This document shows positions 50,622 through 58,843 of a DNA stretch of 64,000 bases, one piece after another. Each line of letters opens with the position of its first letter. Within the stretch, counting starts at the first letter, position 1. Made by a program: the position numbers and the translations under genes. The stretch covers positions 1 through 64,000 of the forward strand of contig CAYQUX010000012.1 in assembly GCA_964420995.1 (NCBI GenBank), written 5' to 3'. Source of the stretch: Leptolinea sp964420995. Its GTDB lineage: Bacteria > Chloroflexota > Anaerolineae > Anaerolineales > Anaerolineaceae. The notes under the pieces were generated by a model. That model was not told the origin of the DNA and searched no databases. It saw nothing but the letters and a program-made list of their open reading frames with translations.

Positions 50622-53210
50622 ATGTCTGATGATGTAACTCCCATCCGCCAGCAGTATCTGGATATTAAGAAGAAATACCCCGACGCCATTTTGTTTTTCC
50701 GGCTCGGGGATTTTTACGAGACCTTTGATTCCGATGCCGAGACAACATCCCGGGAGCTTGATATTGTTCTCACCTCGCGTAATGTGGCCAAGGGTGTGCG
50801 TATTCCCATGGCAGGGATTCCCTATCACGCGGCTGAAAACTATTTATCCCGGTTGATCGAACGCGGGTATCATGTGGCCATATGCGAACAGGTTGGTGAA
50901 CAGCCGGTAAAGGGATTGTTTCCGCGTGAGGTAACCCGCGTGGTCACGCCTGGCACTCTTCTGGAACCATCTCTACTCAAAGGTGATCGCAACAATTATC
51001 TGGCGTCGTTGTTCGTGTCGCATGATGGAGCCGGACTGGCGTATACCGATATTTCAACCGGAGAATTTGCGGCCACCGAATGGAGCGGACAAGATTTTCT
51101 CACCCGGGTGCGCGCGGAACTGTCCCGCCTGCAGCCTTCTGAAGTAATTTTGCCCGCCGATTGTCCGGCTGCCGGGCAGGTAACCTATCACAAAACCACC
51201 TTACCGGTCTGGCAGTTTGAAATTGGACGAACACAGGAAGCCCTTAAGAAACAATTGCAGGCTTCCACCCTGGATGGGTTTGGTTTGAGGGGTATGCCCA
51301 TGGCCGTCCAGGCAGCCGGAGCTCTTATCCAATACCTTCAAAACACACAGCCGCCGGCGTTGCAGCTTTTAACCTCAATTCACACCTACCAGCTCGATTC
51401 ATCCATGTTGTTGGATGTTTCCACCCGCCGCAACCTGGAATTGACCGAGACGATCCGCGGAAACGCCGTTGAAGGCTCGCTTCTATCCGTACTTGATAAC
51501 GCCGTCACTCCCATGGGCCACCGCCTGATGCGTTCCTGGGTAAGCAAGCCGCTTCTGGACATCCCCTCCATTGAGAACCGGCAGTCGTGTGTGCGATGGT
51601 TTGTGGAAAATGGCCTTATCCGCCGGGAATTTAAACAGGCTCTGCACACCATCTCCGATCTTGAACGTCTTGTCAACCGCGTAACGGCTGGTTCGGCCCA
51701 ACCCCGTGACCTTACGGCCATCCGGGCAAACTTGACTGCCCTGCCCGGCCTGGTTGGCATTCTCACCTCGCCTAATGAGGCAATCCAGTCGATTCTCCGT
51801 GATGTGGACCTCTGTGTCCAGGAATTGACATTATTGGAAGAGGCGATCAGCGATGACCCACCGGCAACATTGCAGAATACCGGTGTGATACGCCCCGGTT
51901 ACTCCTCCGAACTTGATAATATCATCCAGTCTTCACGGGATGCCCGCGAATGGATCGCCAATCTGGAACAGGTTGAACGCGAACGTACCGGGATCAAGAC
52001 GTTGAAAGTTGGCTACAACAAGGTCTTCGGGTATTACATTGAGGTGACTCACAGCAACACCGGAGGTGTTCCGCCAGAGTACATACGCAAGCAGACTCTG
52101 GTCAATGCGGAACGCTATATCACGCCGGAAATGAAGGAATACGAAACGCTGGTTTTGAACGCGGAAGAACGCATCCGCGAGGTTGAAGGCCGCCTTTTCA
52201 GGGAAGTCTGCCGCATCCTGGCCGCGAACAGCTTGAAGATATTGAAAACCGCCCAATCGCTGGCTGAACTGGATGTGGTTTCTTCCCTGGCAGAGATCGC
52301 CGTTTCCAACCATTATGTGTGCCCGGAAATCATCCGCGAACCGTTACTGGAGATCATTGACGGGCGTCACCCTGTGGTGGAAAGGACCCTGGTAAGCGAT
52401 CGCTTCATCCCCAATGATACGGTTTTTGACGAAAATGAAGTAGTGCGGGTGATCACCGGCCCCAATATGAGCGGTAAGAGTACCTTTCTGCGTCAGGTCG
52501 CCCTGATCGTACTGATGGCGCAGATGGGCTCATTCGTTCCCGCGGCGTCCGCCCGTATTGGCCTGGTTGACCGCATATTCACGCGCATTGGCGCGCAGGA
52601 TGAAATCCATGCCGGACAATCCACCTTCATGGTCGAAATGGTGGAAACCGCTAATATTCTGCATCACGCCACGTCCCGAAGCCTGCTGGTGTTGGATGAA
52701 ATCGGCCGGGGAACCAGCACATATGATGGCCTGTCCATTGCCTGGGCTGTGGTGGAACATATTCATAACCATCCAGAGCTGCGCTCCCGCACTCTTTTCG
52801 CCACCCATTACCATGAGTTAACGCAATTGGCCGACCTACTCCCCGGTATTCGCAACTACAATGTGGCCGTGACCGAAGTCGATAATACGGTCGTCTTTCT
52901 TCACAAAATCGTTCCCGGCGGAACAGACCGCTCCTATGGCATTCATGTCGGTCAACTCGCCGGGCTGCCCAAACCGGTCATCCAGCGTGCCAATGAGATA
53001 TTGGCGGATTTGGAAGCTTCATCAGGAAAAGCGGTAGATTTCGGTGAAAGCACCTCCCGACAGATGGCGCTCTTCCCGGAAACGAATCCGCTTTTGGATG
53101 AATTACGCGGGCTGGATATCCTGTCCATCTCACCACTTGAAGCGTTAAACAAGTTATTCGAATGGAAAAAGAAGTTTGTTGAAGACGGAAAAATTGCCAG
53201 GAAGGATTAA
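50622..53210 (+). CDS. mutS: DNA mismatch repair protein MutS
   Basis: 862 aa, canonical. Mismatch-binding F31-x-E33 in GDFYETF, connector and lever domains, VFGYYIEVTHSN clamp region, Walker A GPNMSGKST at about 613-621, and DEIGRGTSTYDG with the Walker B. It recognises mismatches and recruits MutL (not in the window). The ATG has no strong Shine-Dalgarno of its own and probably depends on coupling with the zinc-ribbon gene. The stop overlaps the convergent reductase gene by 4 nt. Confidence 0.97.
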   Translation: MSDDVTPIRQQYLDIKKKYPDAILFFRLGDFYETFDSDAETTSRELDIVLTSRNVAKGVRIPMAGIPYHAAENYLSRLIERGYHVAICEQVGEQPVKGLFPREVTRVVTPGTLLEPSLLKGDRNNYLASLFVSHDGAGLAYTDISTGEFAATEWSGQDFLTRVRAELSRLQPSEVILPADCPAAGQVTYHKTTLPVWQFEIGRTQEALKKQLQASTLDGFGLRGMPMAVQAAGALIQYLQNTQPPALQLLTSIHTYQLDSSMLLDVSTRRNLELTETIRGNAVEGSLLSVLDNAVTPMGHRLMRSWVSKPLLDIPSIENRQSCVRWFVENGLIRREFKQALHTISDLERLVNRVTAGSAQPRDLTAIRANLTALPGLVGILTSPNEAIQSILRDVDLCVQELTLLEEAISDDPPATLQNTGVIRPGYSSELDNIIQSSRDAREWIANLEQVERERTGIKTLKVGYNKVFGYYIEVTHSNTGGVPPEYIRKQTLVNAERYITPEMKEYETLVLNAEERIREVEGRLFREVCRILAANSLKILKTAQSLAELDVVSSLAEIAVSNHYVCPEIIREPLLEIIDGRHPVVERTLVSDRFIPNDTVFDENEVVRVITGPNMSGKSTFLRQVALIVLMAQMGSFVPAASARIGLVDRIFTRIGAQDEIHAGQSTFMVEMVETANILHHATSRSLLVLDEIGRGTSTYDGLSIAWAVVEHIHNHPELRSRTLFATHYHELTQLADLLPGIRNYNVAVTEVDNTVVFLHKIVPGGTDRSYGIHVGQLAGLPKPVIQRANEILADLEASSGKAVDFGESTSRQMALFPETNPLLDELRGLDILSISPLEALNKLFEWKKKFVEDGKIARKD

Positions 53211-54229
53211 AACCGGGAAAGCAGTTCTTCGGGTTTTCCGGCAAATTCTTCTTTCTGTAATTCTCCGCTGGTCAGCCTGGTCAAAACGTCGCATAACAAC
53301 TGGTTTGCCGGAGCCTTCATTTTGACTTTTTCCGCGGCGCGCACCACCGCGCCATTCAGCCAATCCACTTCACTTTGGCCCCGCCCCTGATACAAGTCAA
53401 TATGGAAGCTGGGCATCTTGGCGCCCCGCCCGCCGCCAACAGCCCGGGTGATCAACGGCCGGCTGAGCCATGCCGGAAGGTAGCGCAGGGCAAAAGCCAG
53501 TAATCTCACCGGCGTGCCGGGTAAATCAACCACGGGAATATGATTTTTCTGCATGACGGTCAGCACTTCCAGCAATTGTCTTCGTTCCAGCTCAAATAAA
53601 CCGGGATGCGCGTAAACCTGCGCGGGAGTCCAGTTGATAATGGCGGAAGTGGCGTTGCCCATCAGGTTGGTTAGCATTTTTGACCATTTCATTGCGTTCC
53701 CATCAGAGAAGCCCAGCATACCCAGTCCGGCACGATTACAGGCCGTCATCATTTGATGCGCCACTGGTAAATTTAGCTCTATTCCGGTTCCCCGGAAACG
53801 TTCAACGACAATATCTCCCAATCCTCGTCGTCCAATGGCGGTGGTCACTGTTCCGCGGATGACCCTTTCGGCGCCTAATACCGAGGCAATGGCCGGTTCA
53901 TTTTCGACCCCGTTCTGAAAACACAAAACAGGGGGCATTTTTTTTATAAATGGCTTAACAGTCTCGAGAAAGCCCTCGGTGTCAAAACCTTTAACCGCCA
54001 GAATGGCCAGGTCCAAATCATGTTGATTTAATGCTTCCTGCAGAGACGTGGCTATCTTTGGGGAAGGAATTACCTGTTCTCCCCCCGGAAGTCCAAGTTT
54101 CAACCCGGTTTCCTTCAGTTGGCTGGCTACCTCAGGGCGGTCTAGGAAGGTGACATCCTCTCCGGCAAGAGCCAGACTTCCCCCAATATATGTGCCGATC
54201 GCGCCAGCTCCAAATATAAGTATCTTCAT
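53207..54229 (-). CDS. Ketopantoate reductase family protein (PanE/ApbA)
   Basis: 340 aa from the ATG at 54229 (AGGGAT upstream). A longer frame adds ten non-conserved residues overlapping fmt. The N-terminal NAD(P)-binding GAGAIG is at 7-12. Typical ILAVKGFDT and CFQNGVENE follow, and WSKMLTNLMGNATSAI carries the catalytic Lys region. It may reduce 2-dehydropantoate for coenzyme A synthesis, but family members also reduce other 2-ketoacids, so no symbol is given. It follows fmt after 4 nt. Confidence 0.88.
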   Translation of the reverse strand: MKILIFGAGAIGTYIGGSLALAGEDVTFLDRPEVASQLKETGLKLGLPGGEQVIPSPKIATSLQEALNQHDLDLAILAVKGFDTEGFLETVKPFIKKMPPVLCFQNGVENEPAIASVLGAERVIRGTVTTAIGRRGLGDIVVERFRGTGIELNLPVAHQMMTACNRAGLGMLGFSDGNAMKWSKMLTNLMGNATSAIINWTPAQVYAHPGLFELERRQLLEVLTVMQKNHIPVVDLPGTPVRLLAFALRYLPAWLSRPLITRAVGGGRGAKMPSFHIDLYQGRGQSEVDWLNGAVVRAAEKVKMKAPANQLLCDVLTRLTSGELQKEEFAGKPEELLSRF

Positions 54230-54233
54230 ATCC

Positions 54234-55148
54234 CTATTCCTTCCAATTTCTGGCGCCATTCAGGAATGTTTTCCCGTCCATGGGTTTCCTGCCCGCGGGT
54301 TGAACCTGTTCAAGTTGCAGCGCACCCTGCCCGCAAAAAACGACAGGATTTCCATTGACGATCGAACGTTTCCCGGCATTTCCGTCAAAATTCGCCAGAA
54401 CGGTCACCTTCAGGACTTTTAGCGGCTGATTCTCGAACATAAAATACGTTCCCGGCCATGGGTAGAATGCCCTGATTCGGCAGGAAAGTTCGTTTGCCGG
54501 ATTTTGAAAATCAAGCAGTCCATCCTCTTTGGTTAACATCCGGGCGTAGGTCGCACCGGTTTCGGGCTGTGGTGTGGCAACCGCGGTTCCATCCAGAATA
54601 GATGGCAGGGTATCAACCAGTAGTTCGCCTCCCAACATAGCCAGTTTCTGACTGAGAGATTCGGCATCATCCGTATCGGCAATGGGTATTTGCCGTGTCG
54701 CGTAGACCGGACCGGTGTCAATCCCGGCATCCATGCGCATTATGCATACCCCAGTACTGGTATCTCCAGCCAGAATGGCTGCCTGTATGGGAGCTGCGCC
54801 GCGCCAGCGGGGCAACAGCGAAGCGTGCACATTGATACAACCCAATGGCGGCAGGTCAAGCACATTCTGCCGAAGTATCTGCCCGTAAGCGGCCACCAGA
54901 AGTATATCCGGAGCCCATTCCCGCAGGATCTCAAAATTTTCCGCCTCTTTAAGACGAACGGGTTGGATGATCCGGCAGCCCATTTCTTCGGCGAGTGTTT
55001 TTACCGGCGGCGAGGTTAAAACCTTACCCCTGCCGGCAGGCCTATCCGGTTGGGTGACCACACCGAAAATCGGATATTTCTCAGAGACTTTTTCCAGTAC
55101 TGTGCGGGCCAGCACCGGCGAACCCATAAAAACAATTCGTGGAATCAT
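54234..55148 (-). CDS. fmt: Methionyl-tRNA formyltransferase
   Basis: 304 aa from the ATG at 55148. The longer frame to 55193 would read through the promoter. Typical MIPRIVFMGSP opening, catalytic N106, H108 (INVHASLLPRWRGAAPIQ) and D144 (GIDTGP), and a C-terminal OB-like domain (about 205-300). It formylates the initiator Met-tRNA. No Shine-Dalgarno is visible. The reductase gene follows in the same unit. Confidence 0.94.
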   Translation of the reverse strand: MIPRIVFMGSPVLARTVLEKVSEKYPIFGVVTQPDRPAGRGKVLTSPPVKTLAEEMGCRIIQPVRLKEAENFEILREWAPDILLVAAYGQILRQNVLDLPPLGCINVHASLLPRWRGAAPIQAAILAGDTSTGVCIMRMDAGIDTGPVYATRQIPIADTDDAESLSQKLAMLGGELLVDTLPSILDGTAVATPQPETGATYARMLTKEDGLLDFQNPANELSCRIRAFYPWPGTYFMFENQPLKVLKVTVLANFDGNAGKRSIVNGNPVVFCGQGALQLEQVQPAGRKPMDGKTFLNGARNWKE

Positions 55149-55155
55149 GCACACG

Positions 55156-55164
55156 ATTTTAACA
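55156..55164 (-). promoter_or_regulatory. Extended -10 promoter predicting a leaderless fmt mRNA
   Basis: Minus-strand TGT plus TAAAAT (55161-55156), 7 nt before the ATG. TTGTAT lies 15 nt further upstream (55182-55177). Confidence 0.55.
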
Positions 55165-55252
55165 TAACCCGCGACCATACAAGCGGGTTGCATATTCCTG
55201 TAATCGTTGTAAAATTAATCCAGCATTAATACCATAAACAGGAGACGGAGAC

Positions 55253-55594
55253 ATGACAAATCAGACGTATACCCCCGGTGGTGAAGTGTCAAGTGACGAT
55301 AAGTTATGGGCGTTGCTATCCTATTTAATTGCCCCATTGGTTCCGATCATTGTCTTATTGATGGAAGACAAGAAAAGTCGACCTTTCATTAAATACCATG
55401 CCGTTCAGGCGCTGGCTCTCAGCCTGGTAATCTACGTAGGCTCGGCAATACTTTCATTTGTCTTTATTGGAATCTGCACCGGCCTCGCCGGAGCCGTTTA
55501 TCTTATTTATCTGGCGGTAAAATCTTACCAGGGTGAATATATCGTTGTTCCTGTCATAACAGATTTTTGCCGCAAACAGGGTTGGATCGCCTGA
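55253..55594 (+). CDS. DUF4870 small membrane protein
   Basis: 113 aa with two or three membrane helices (about 22-37, 52-75 and 75-92) and the DUF4870 pattern DDKLWALLSYL, RPFIKYHAVQAL. The function is unknown across the family. An AGGAGACGGAGAC stretch precedes the ATG. Single-gene unit ended by a strong terminator. Confidence 0.85.
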   Translation: MTNQTYTPGGEVSSDDKLWALLSYLIAPLVPIIVLLMEDKKSRPFIKYHAVQALALSLVIYVGSAILSFVFIGICTGLAGAVYLIYLAVKSYQGEYIVVPVITDFCRKQGWIA

Positions 55595-55611
55595 TCACTC
55601 TCTGAAAAAGC

Positions 55612-55646
55612 AACGGCCTGCAGTTCACGAACTCGCAGGCCGTTTT
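55612..55646 (+). terminator. Terminator after the DUF4870 gene
   Basis: AACGGCCTGC pairs with GCAGGCCGTT, with an inner AGTT/AACT pair, followed by TTTTT. It also faces the 3' end of the gene at 55646-56710. Confidence 0.9.
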
Positions 55647-56710
55647 TATTTCAATGGTTCCAGTAAAGGCCCGGTGGGAGTATCTTTAATACTCCATCCG
55701 GCATTTTGAATTTTTTCCCTTAATTGGTCCGCCTGTTTGAAATCGCCGGCATCCCGGGCACGGGTACGCATTAGAGCCAGGGTCAGAATTTCATCAGGTG
55801 GTTGTTCCCCGGCCTTCGAAGTTTCTGCCTGGAAACCCGCGCTGATTTTTTTCCAGACTTCTTCACGTACCCCGGATTGCCAGTCAACCGGGGGATTGAA
55901 GGTGCCAAATTCGCTCAATTTAATTTCCTGACCGCTGGAAATAATTCTTTCCTGGTTGCCATGAATTAGATGAATGGCTCCTTTTCCATATACCCTCGCG
56001 CTATTTAATTTCAAATCAATCCATACCGAGGTGTGCTCGTCAATTCCCAGTATGGTTCCCTGACAATCCAAAATCTTACGCAACTCTCTAAAACGCGTCT
56101 CACCCATGAAGCAGTGACTGGTATCCAATTCCGCGCCGCCTTCGGCGTTGTTCCAGTGAGGAATGATCACGAGGTCTAATCCATAGCGTCCAAGAAAGTT
56201 CAATCCAGGTTGCCAGTGAAGGTCCATGCCGGCTTTGTGAATCTCGTACACCGGCATAACCTGGCAGCCGAAAGCAATGGTCGCGGCGCTGGCCAGTATC
56301 AGGGCAGAGCCTGTGCGTTGTTTCGCCTGCAGGATCTCATACGCCAGACTATCTGATAGTTGACGCGCGGCATACGTTGGACTGCCTGGCCCAAGAAAGA
56401 TCATATCCGCCAAATAAAGTGGTTCCAGTATTTCCTGGATATCAGGACTGAGATCAATGCCTTTTTTCCGCGCTGGAATAATTTCTATGACCGGCTGATA
56501 GTTTTGCAGCCTGGTGCGAAGAAAATCACCCACCCGACCGGCCACCCGGTCAGAATTCAATTCAAATCCGGCCGGTGTTTCCAGAATGGCTATTCTCGGG
56601 TTGGCAGAAAATTGCTTGATAACGCCTTCAAACACCACTCCGCTGCCCGGTGATGTTTCCCCAGAACCCATCAACACAATGGGACCGGGATTGAATTGAA
56701 GATTTTCCAT
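55646..56710 (-). CDS. Peptidase S51-like protein with CysS-type C-terminal tail
   Basis: 354 aa. Residues 10-280 resemble the cyanophycinase/peptidase E (S51) fold: IVLMGSGETSPGSG, RIAILETPAGF, IFLGPGSPTYAARQL and LILASAATIAFG, where Ser-Ala is the likely nucleophile position although the usual GxSAG is not intact. An IDEHTSVWID stretch is also typical. Residues ~305-354 match the C-terminal tail of cysteinyl-tRNA synthetases (LMRTRARDAGDFKQADQLR, then IKDTPTGP). No catalytic CysS domains are present. It could be a peptidase of unusual peptides or an inactive relative; the CysS-like tail suggests tRNA or partner binding, by inference. Confidence 0.75.
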   Translation of the reverse strand: MENLQFNPGPIVLMGSGETSPGSGVVFEGVIKQFSANPRIAILETPAGFELNSDRVAGRVGDFLRTRLQNYQPVIEIIPARKKGIDLSPDIQEILEPLYLADMIFLGPGSPTYAARQLSDSLAYEILQAKQRTGSALILASAATIAFGCQVMPVYEIHKAGMDLHWQPGLNFLGRYGLDLVIIPHWNNAEGGAELDTSHCFMGETRFRELRKILDCQGTILGIDEHTSVWIDLKLNSARVYGKGAIHLIHGNQERIISSGQEIKLSEFGTFNPPVDWQSGVREEVWKKISAGFQAETSKAGEQPPDEILTLALMRTRARDAGDFKQADQLREKIQNAGWSIKDTPTGPLLEPLK

Positions 56711-56803
56711 GCGCTTATTTTACCTGAGGGCTCAATACATGCCAAACTTTTAGCAAAATATGTGAGACGGTCATTCGAGAATGAAAGAAAGAATTTTATA
56801 TTA

Positions 56804-56832
56804 TTGGTTTTAGGCCTTCGCTAGGGTAAAAT
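56804..56832 (+). promoter_or_regulatory. Promoter of the glutaredoxin-like gene
   Basis: TTGGTT (56804-56809), 17-nt spacer, TAAAAT (56827-56832). The ATG is 9 nt further on, with no Shine-Dalgarno, so the leader is at most a few nt. Confidence 0.55.
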
Positions 56833-56841
56833 ATTGACCAT

Positions 56842-57105
56842 ATGGACGAGAAAATTATTATTTACGGCACTTCCTGGTGCGGCGGTTCCCGCCGGGCAAA
56901 AAGGATGTTTGAGCAGAATAACATTCCCTTCCGCTGGGTTGACATCGATCAGGATAAAGAAGCCCGCTCTCTGGTTGAAAAAATCAATAACGGTTTTCGA
57001 AGTGTGCCCACCATTGTCTTTCCGGATGGTTCCACTCTGGTTGAACCTTCGGATGCCAGGTTGGCCGAAAAGTTGGGAGTCGAACCTCCGGATTCCTTTT
57101 TTTAG
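56842..57105 (+). CDS. Glutaredoxin-like protein with CGGS active site
   Basis: 87 aa. Thioredoxin fold: IIIYGTSWC start, IPFRWVDIDQD strand, cis-Pro in SVPTIVFPDGST. This resembles mycoredoxin-like small glutaredoxins. The active-site position reads C13-G-G-S16 instead of CPYC or CPFC, so it is monothiol with an unusual Gly-Gly between the catalytic Cys and the Ser. No signal peptide. The 3' end nearly abuts the convergent gene at 57107. Redox or Fe-S partner unknown. Confidence 0.85.
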   Translation: MDEKIIIYGTSWCGGSRRAKRMFEQNNIPFRWVDIDQDKEARSLVEKINNGFRSVPTIVFPDGSTLVEPSDARLAEKLGVEPPDSFF

Positions 57106-57106
57106 G

Positions 57107-57379
57107 TTACGACTTTCCCCCTCTCCCAAACAGCAGGGAAAGAATAAAGACAACAAATCCTCCGGAAAATAACGCGACAGCCAGAATAAAAATGGCTGTG
57201 TATTTCTTACGGGCTTCAACTTGCACAACCGGGTCATAGGTGAGCCGGTGCTTTAATTGCTGCACAAATTCAGGATTAGCCTGCCGTAAACTTAACATTT
57301 TTCCCAGGCTGTCTTCCAGACTGGATAATTCGGGTATCTTCATGGATGAAAAATCAGGTATTGAAGGCATACTTACCAT
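57107..57379 (-). CDS. Small membrane protein of unknown function
   Basis: 90 aa, not recognised. The N-terminal ~45 residues are hydrophilic and amphipathic (SLEDSLGKMLSLRQANPEFVQQL). Then comes a basic segment (EARKKYT), one membrane helix (about 62-83) and a short positive tail (GRGGKS). It overlaps the end of degV by 7 nt if the first ATG is used; an ATG at 57370 is equally possible. Third gene of the ECF sigma-degV unit. Confidence 0.65.
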   Translation of the reverse strand: MVSMPSIPDFSSMKIPELSSLEDSLGKMLSLRQANPEFVQQLKHRLTYDPVVQVEARKKYTAIFILAVALFSGGFVVFILSLLFGRGGKS

Positions 57380-58224
57380 CTTTCGTTATCCAGATAAGCA
57401 ACTATCCCGATGGCTCCTGGCCCCAGGTTGGCTGCGACTGGAATGGATAATTCTGTCACCAGAACCTCGCGGCAATTAAACCGCTGCTTTACCGTATTGA
57501 CCAAATCCGCTGCCGTCGCCGGGTCGCTGGCATGCACGACAGCCATGTGAACCGGCCGGTTTCCTATTTTCTTCTCAACGGTTTCAATTACCCGCTGAAT
57601 GGACGCACTTCGTGTGCGTACCTTTTCCGCGATTTCAAGTAACCCATCTCTTAACATCACAATGGGTTTTATTTTCATAAAGGTTCCAAATATGTTCTGG
57701 GTCATGCTGATTCGTCCACTCAGGTGGGCGAATTCAAGAGTGTCAAGGGTAAAAATTACGGTGATATTTTTACGCAGGTTCTCCAGGCGTTCCACAATCG
57801 CCTGAATGTTATACCCGGCCGCTTCCATGATGCGAGCTTCACGGCACATGAATCCCATAGCAACTGAACCAGCCTGGGTATCAAAAGCCGTGACAGCAAA
57901 TTCATTCTGCACATCGCGCGCGGCCAGTTGCACAGCAGAAAATGTTCCCGAGAGTTTACTCGAAACATGCATGGACAAGATCTTCTCTCCCTTTTTCGCG
58001 ATGGAACGATAAAATTCTGCGATCTGCCCGGGGGATGGCAGGGATGTCTTTGGAATAACACGGGTCTGTTCAACCAGGGAATAGAAATTCTGGGAAGTGA
58101 TATCCACTCCAGAGGTATAAACACGATCGCCAAAGCGAACCATCAGGGGAAGAATGTGGATCTTATATTTTTCCGCCCAACCAGCGGGCATATCTACGGC
58201 GCCATCAGTGACGATATGAATCAT
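57373..58224 (-). CDS. DegV family fatty-acid-binding protein
   Basis: 283 aa of typical DegV length. IHIVTDGAVDMPAGWAEKY opening, the conserved TSLPSPGQIAEFY with the lipid-carboxylate-binding Ser, and SSKLSGTFSAVQLAA. DegV/FakB proteins carry fatty acids for the FakA kinase in Firmicutes; FakA is not in the window. It overlaps the ECF sigma gene by 4 nt, so the two are translated together. Confidence 0.92.
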   Translation of the reverse strand: MIHIVTDGAVDMPAGWAEKYKIHILPLMVRFGDRVYTSGVDITSQNFYSLVEQTRVIPKTSLPSPGQIAEFYRSIAKKGEKILSMHVSSKLSGTFSAVQLAARDVQNEFAVTAFDTQAGSVAMGFMCREARIMEAAGYNIQAIVERLENLRKNITVIFTLDTLEFAHLSGRISMTQNIFGTFMKIKPIVMLRDGLLEIAEKVRTRSASIQRVIETVEKKIGNRPVHMAVVHASDPATAADLVNTVKQRFNCREVLVTELSIPVAANLGPGAIGIVAYLDNERW

Positions 58225-58778
58225 TCCTGCTCCAAAAATCCCTGAATTTCAGTACGAAGTTCCAATAAAGTGCGGTGATATAGACTTTTTATGGCACCTT
58301 CACTCTTTGACATGATTATCGCAATTTCTCCATTTGAAAGCTGTTGCACAAATTTTAATACAATAAGTTGCTGCCTTTCAGGTGAAAGCCGCTTGATAAC
58401 CGAAATCAGTCTTTCCACTTCCTGATCCAGCACAACCTGGCGTTCGGGATGTGTGCTGTCCATGACCAGGTCAGGTTGATCATCCAGGGCTACTTCCTGC
58501 CGGCGGCTGTTATCCCTGTGCCAGTTGGCCACCAGGTTGTGAGCGATCCGATACAGCCATGCCGAAAAAGGAACTCCCTTCTGCGTGTACCGGTCAATCC
58601 GTCCCATCGCACGTTGGAAAACACGGGCAGTAAGATCTTCGGCATCATTCACGCTTCCGGTCCGATAGTAGATATAGCTATAAATCTTGTTTACATATTT
58701 TTCGTAAAGAAAGCTGAACGCCTCCGCATCTCCCTGGATGGCGTGCTGCAATGCATCTTCTTCGCTCAGGTCTGACAT
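58221..58778 (-). CDS. ECF-type RNA polymerase sigma factor
   Basis: 185 aa. Sigma region 2 (about 20-90: FLYEKYVNKIYSYIYYRTG, NDAEDLTARVF, FSAWLYRIAHNL) and region 4 (about 125-178: LSPERQQLIVLKFVQQLSNGEIAIIMSKSEGAIKSLYHR). No regions 1 or 3 and no C-terminal extension. The next gene is degV; no anti-sigma factor with a membrane segment is adjacent, except possibly the small membrane protein at 57107. Regulated promoters are unknown. Confidence 0.9.
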   Translation of the reverse strand: MSDLSEEDALQHAIQGDAEAFSFLYEKYVNKIYSYIYYRTGSVNDAEDLTARVFQRAMGRIDRYTQKGVPFSAWLYRIAHNLVANWHRDNSRRQEVALDDQPDLVMDSTHPERQVVLDQEVERLISVIKRLSPERQQLIVLKFVQQLSNGEIAIIMSKSEGAIKSLYHRTLLELRTEIQGFLEQE

Positions 58779-58843
58779 TTAAAGGTCCTATACAATGCTC
58801 TACCTAATATAACCCTGTGAACCCTTTTCGGATGCAGGCCACT

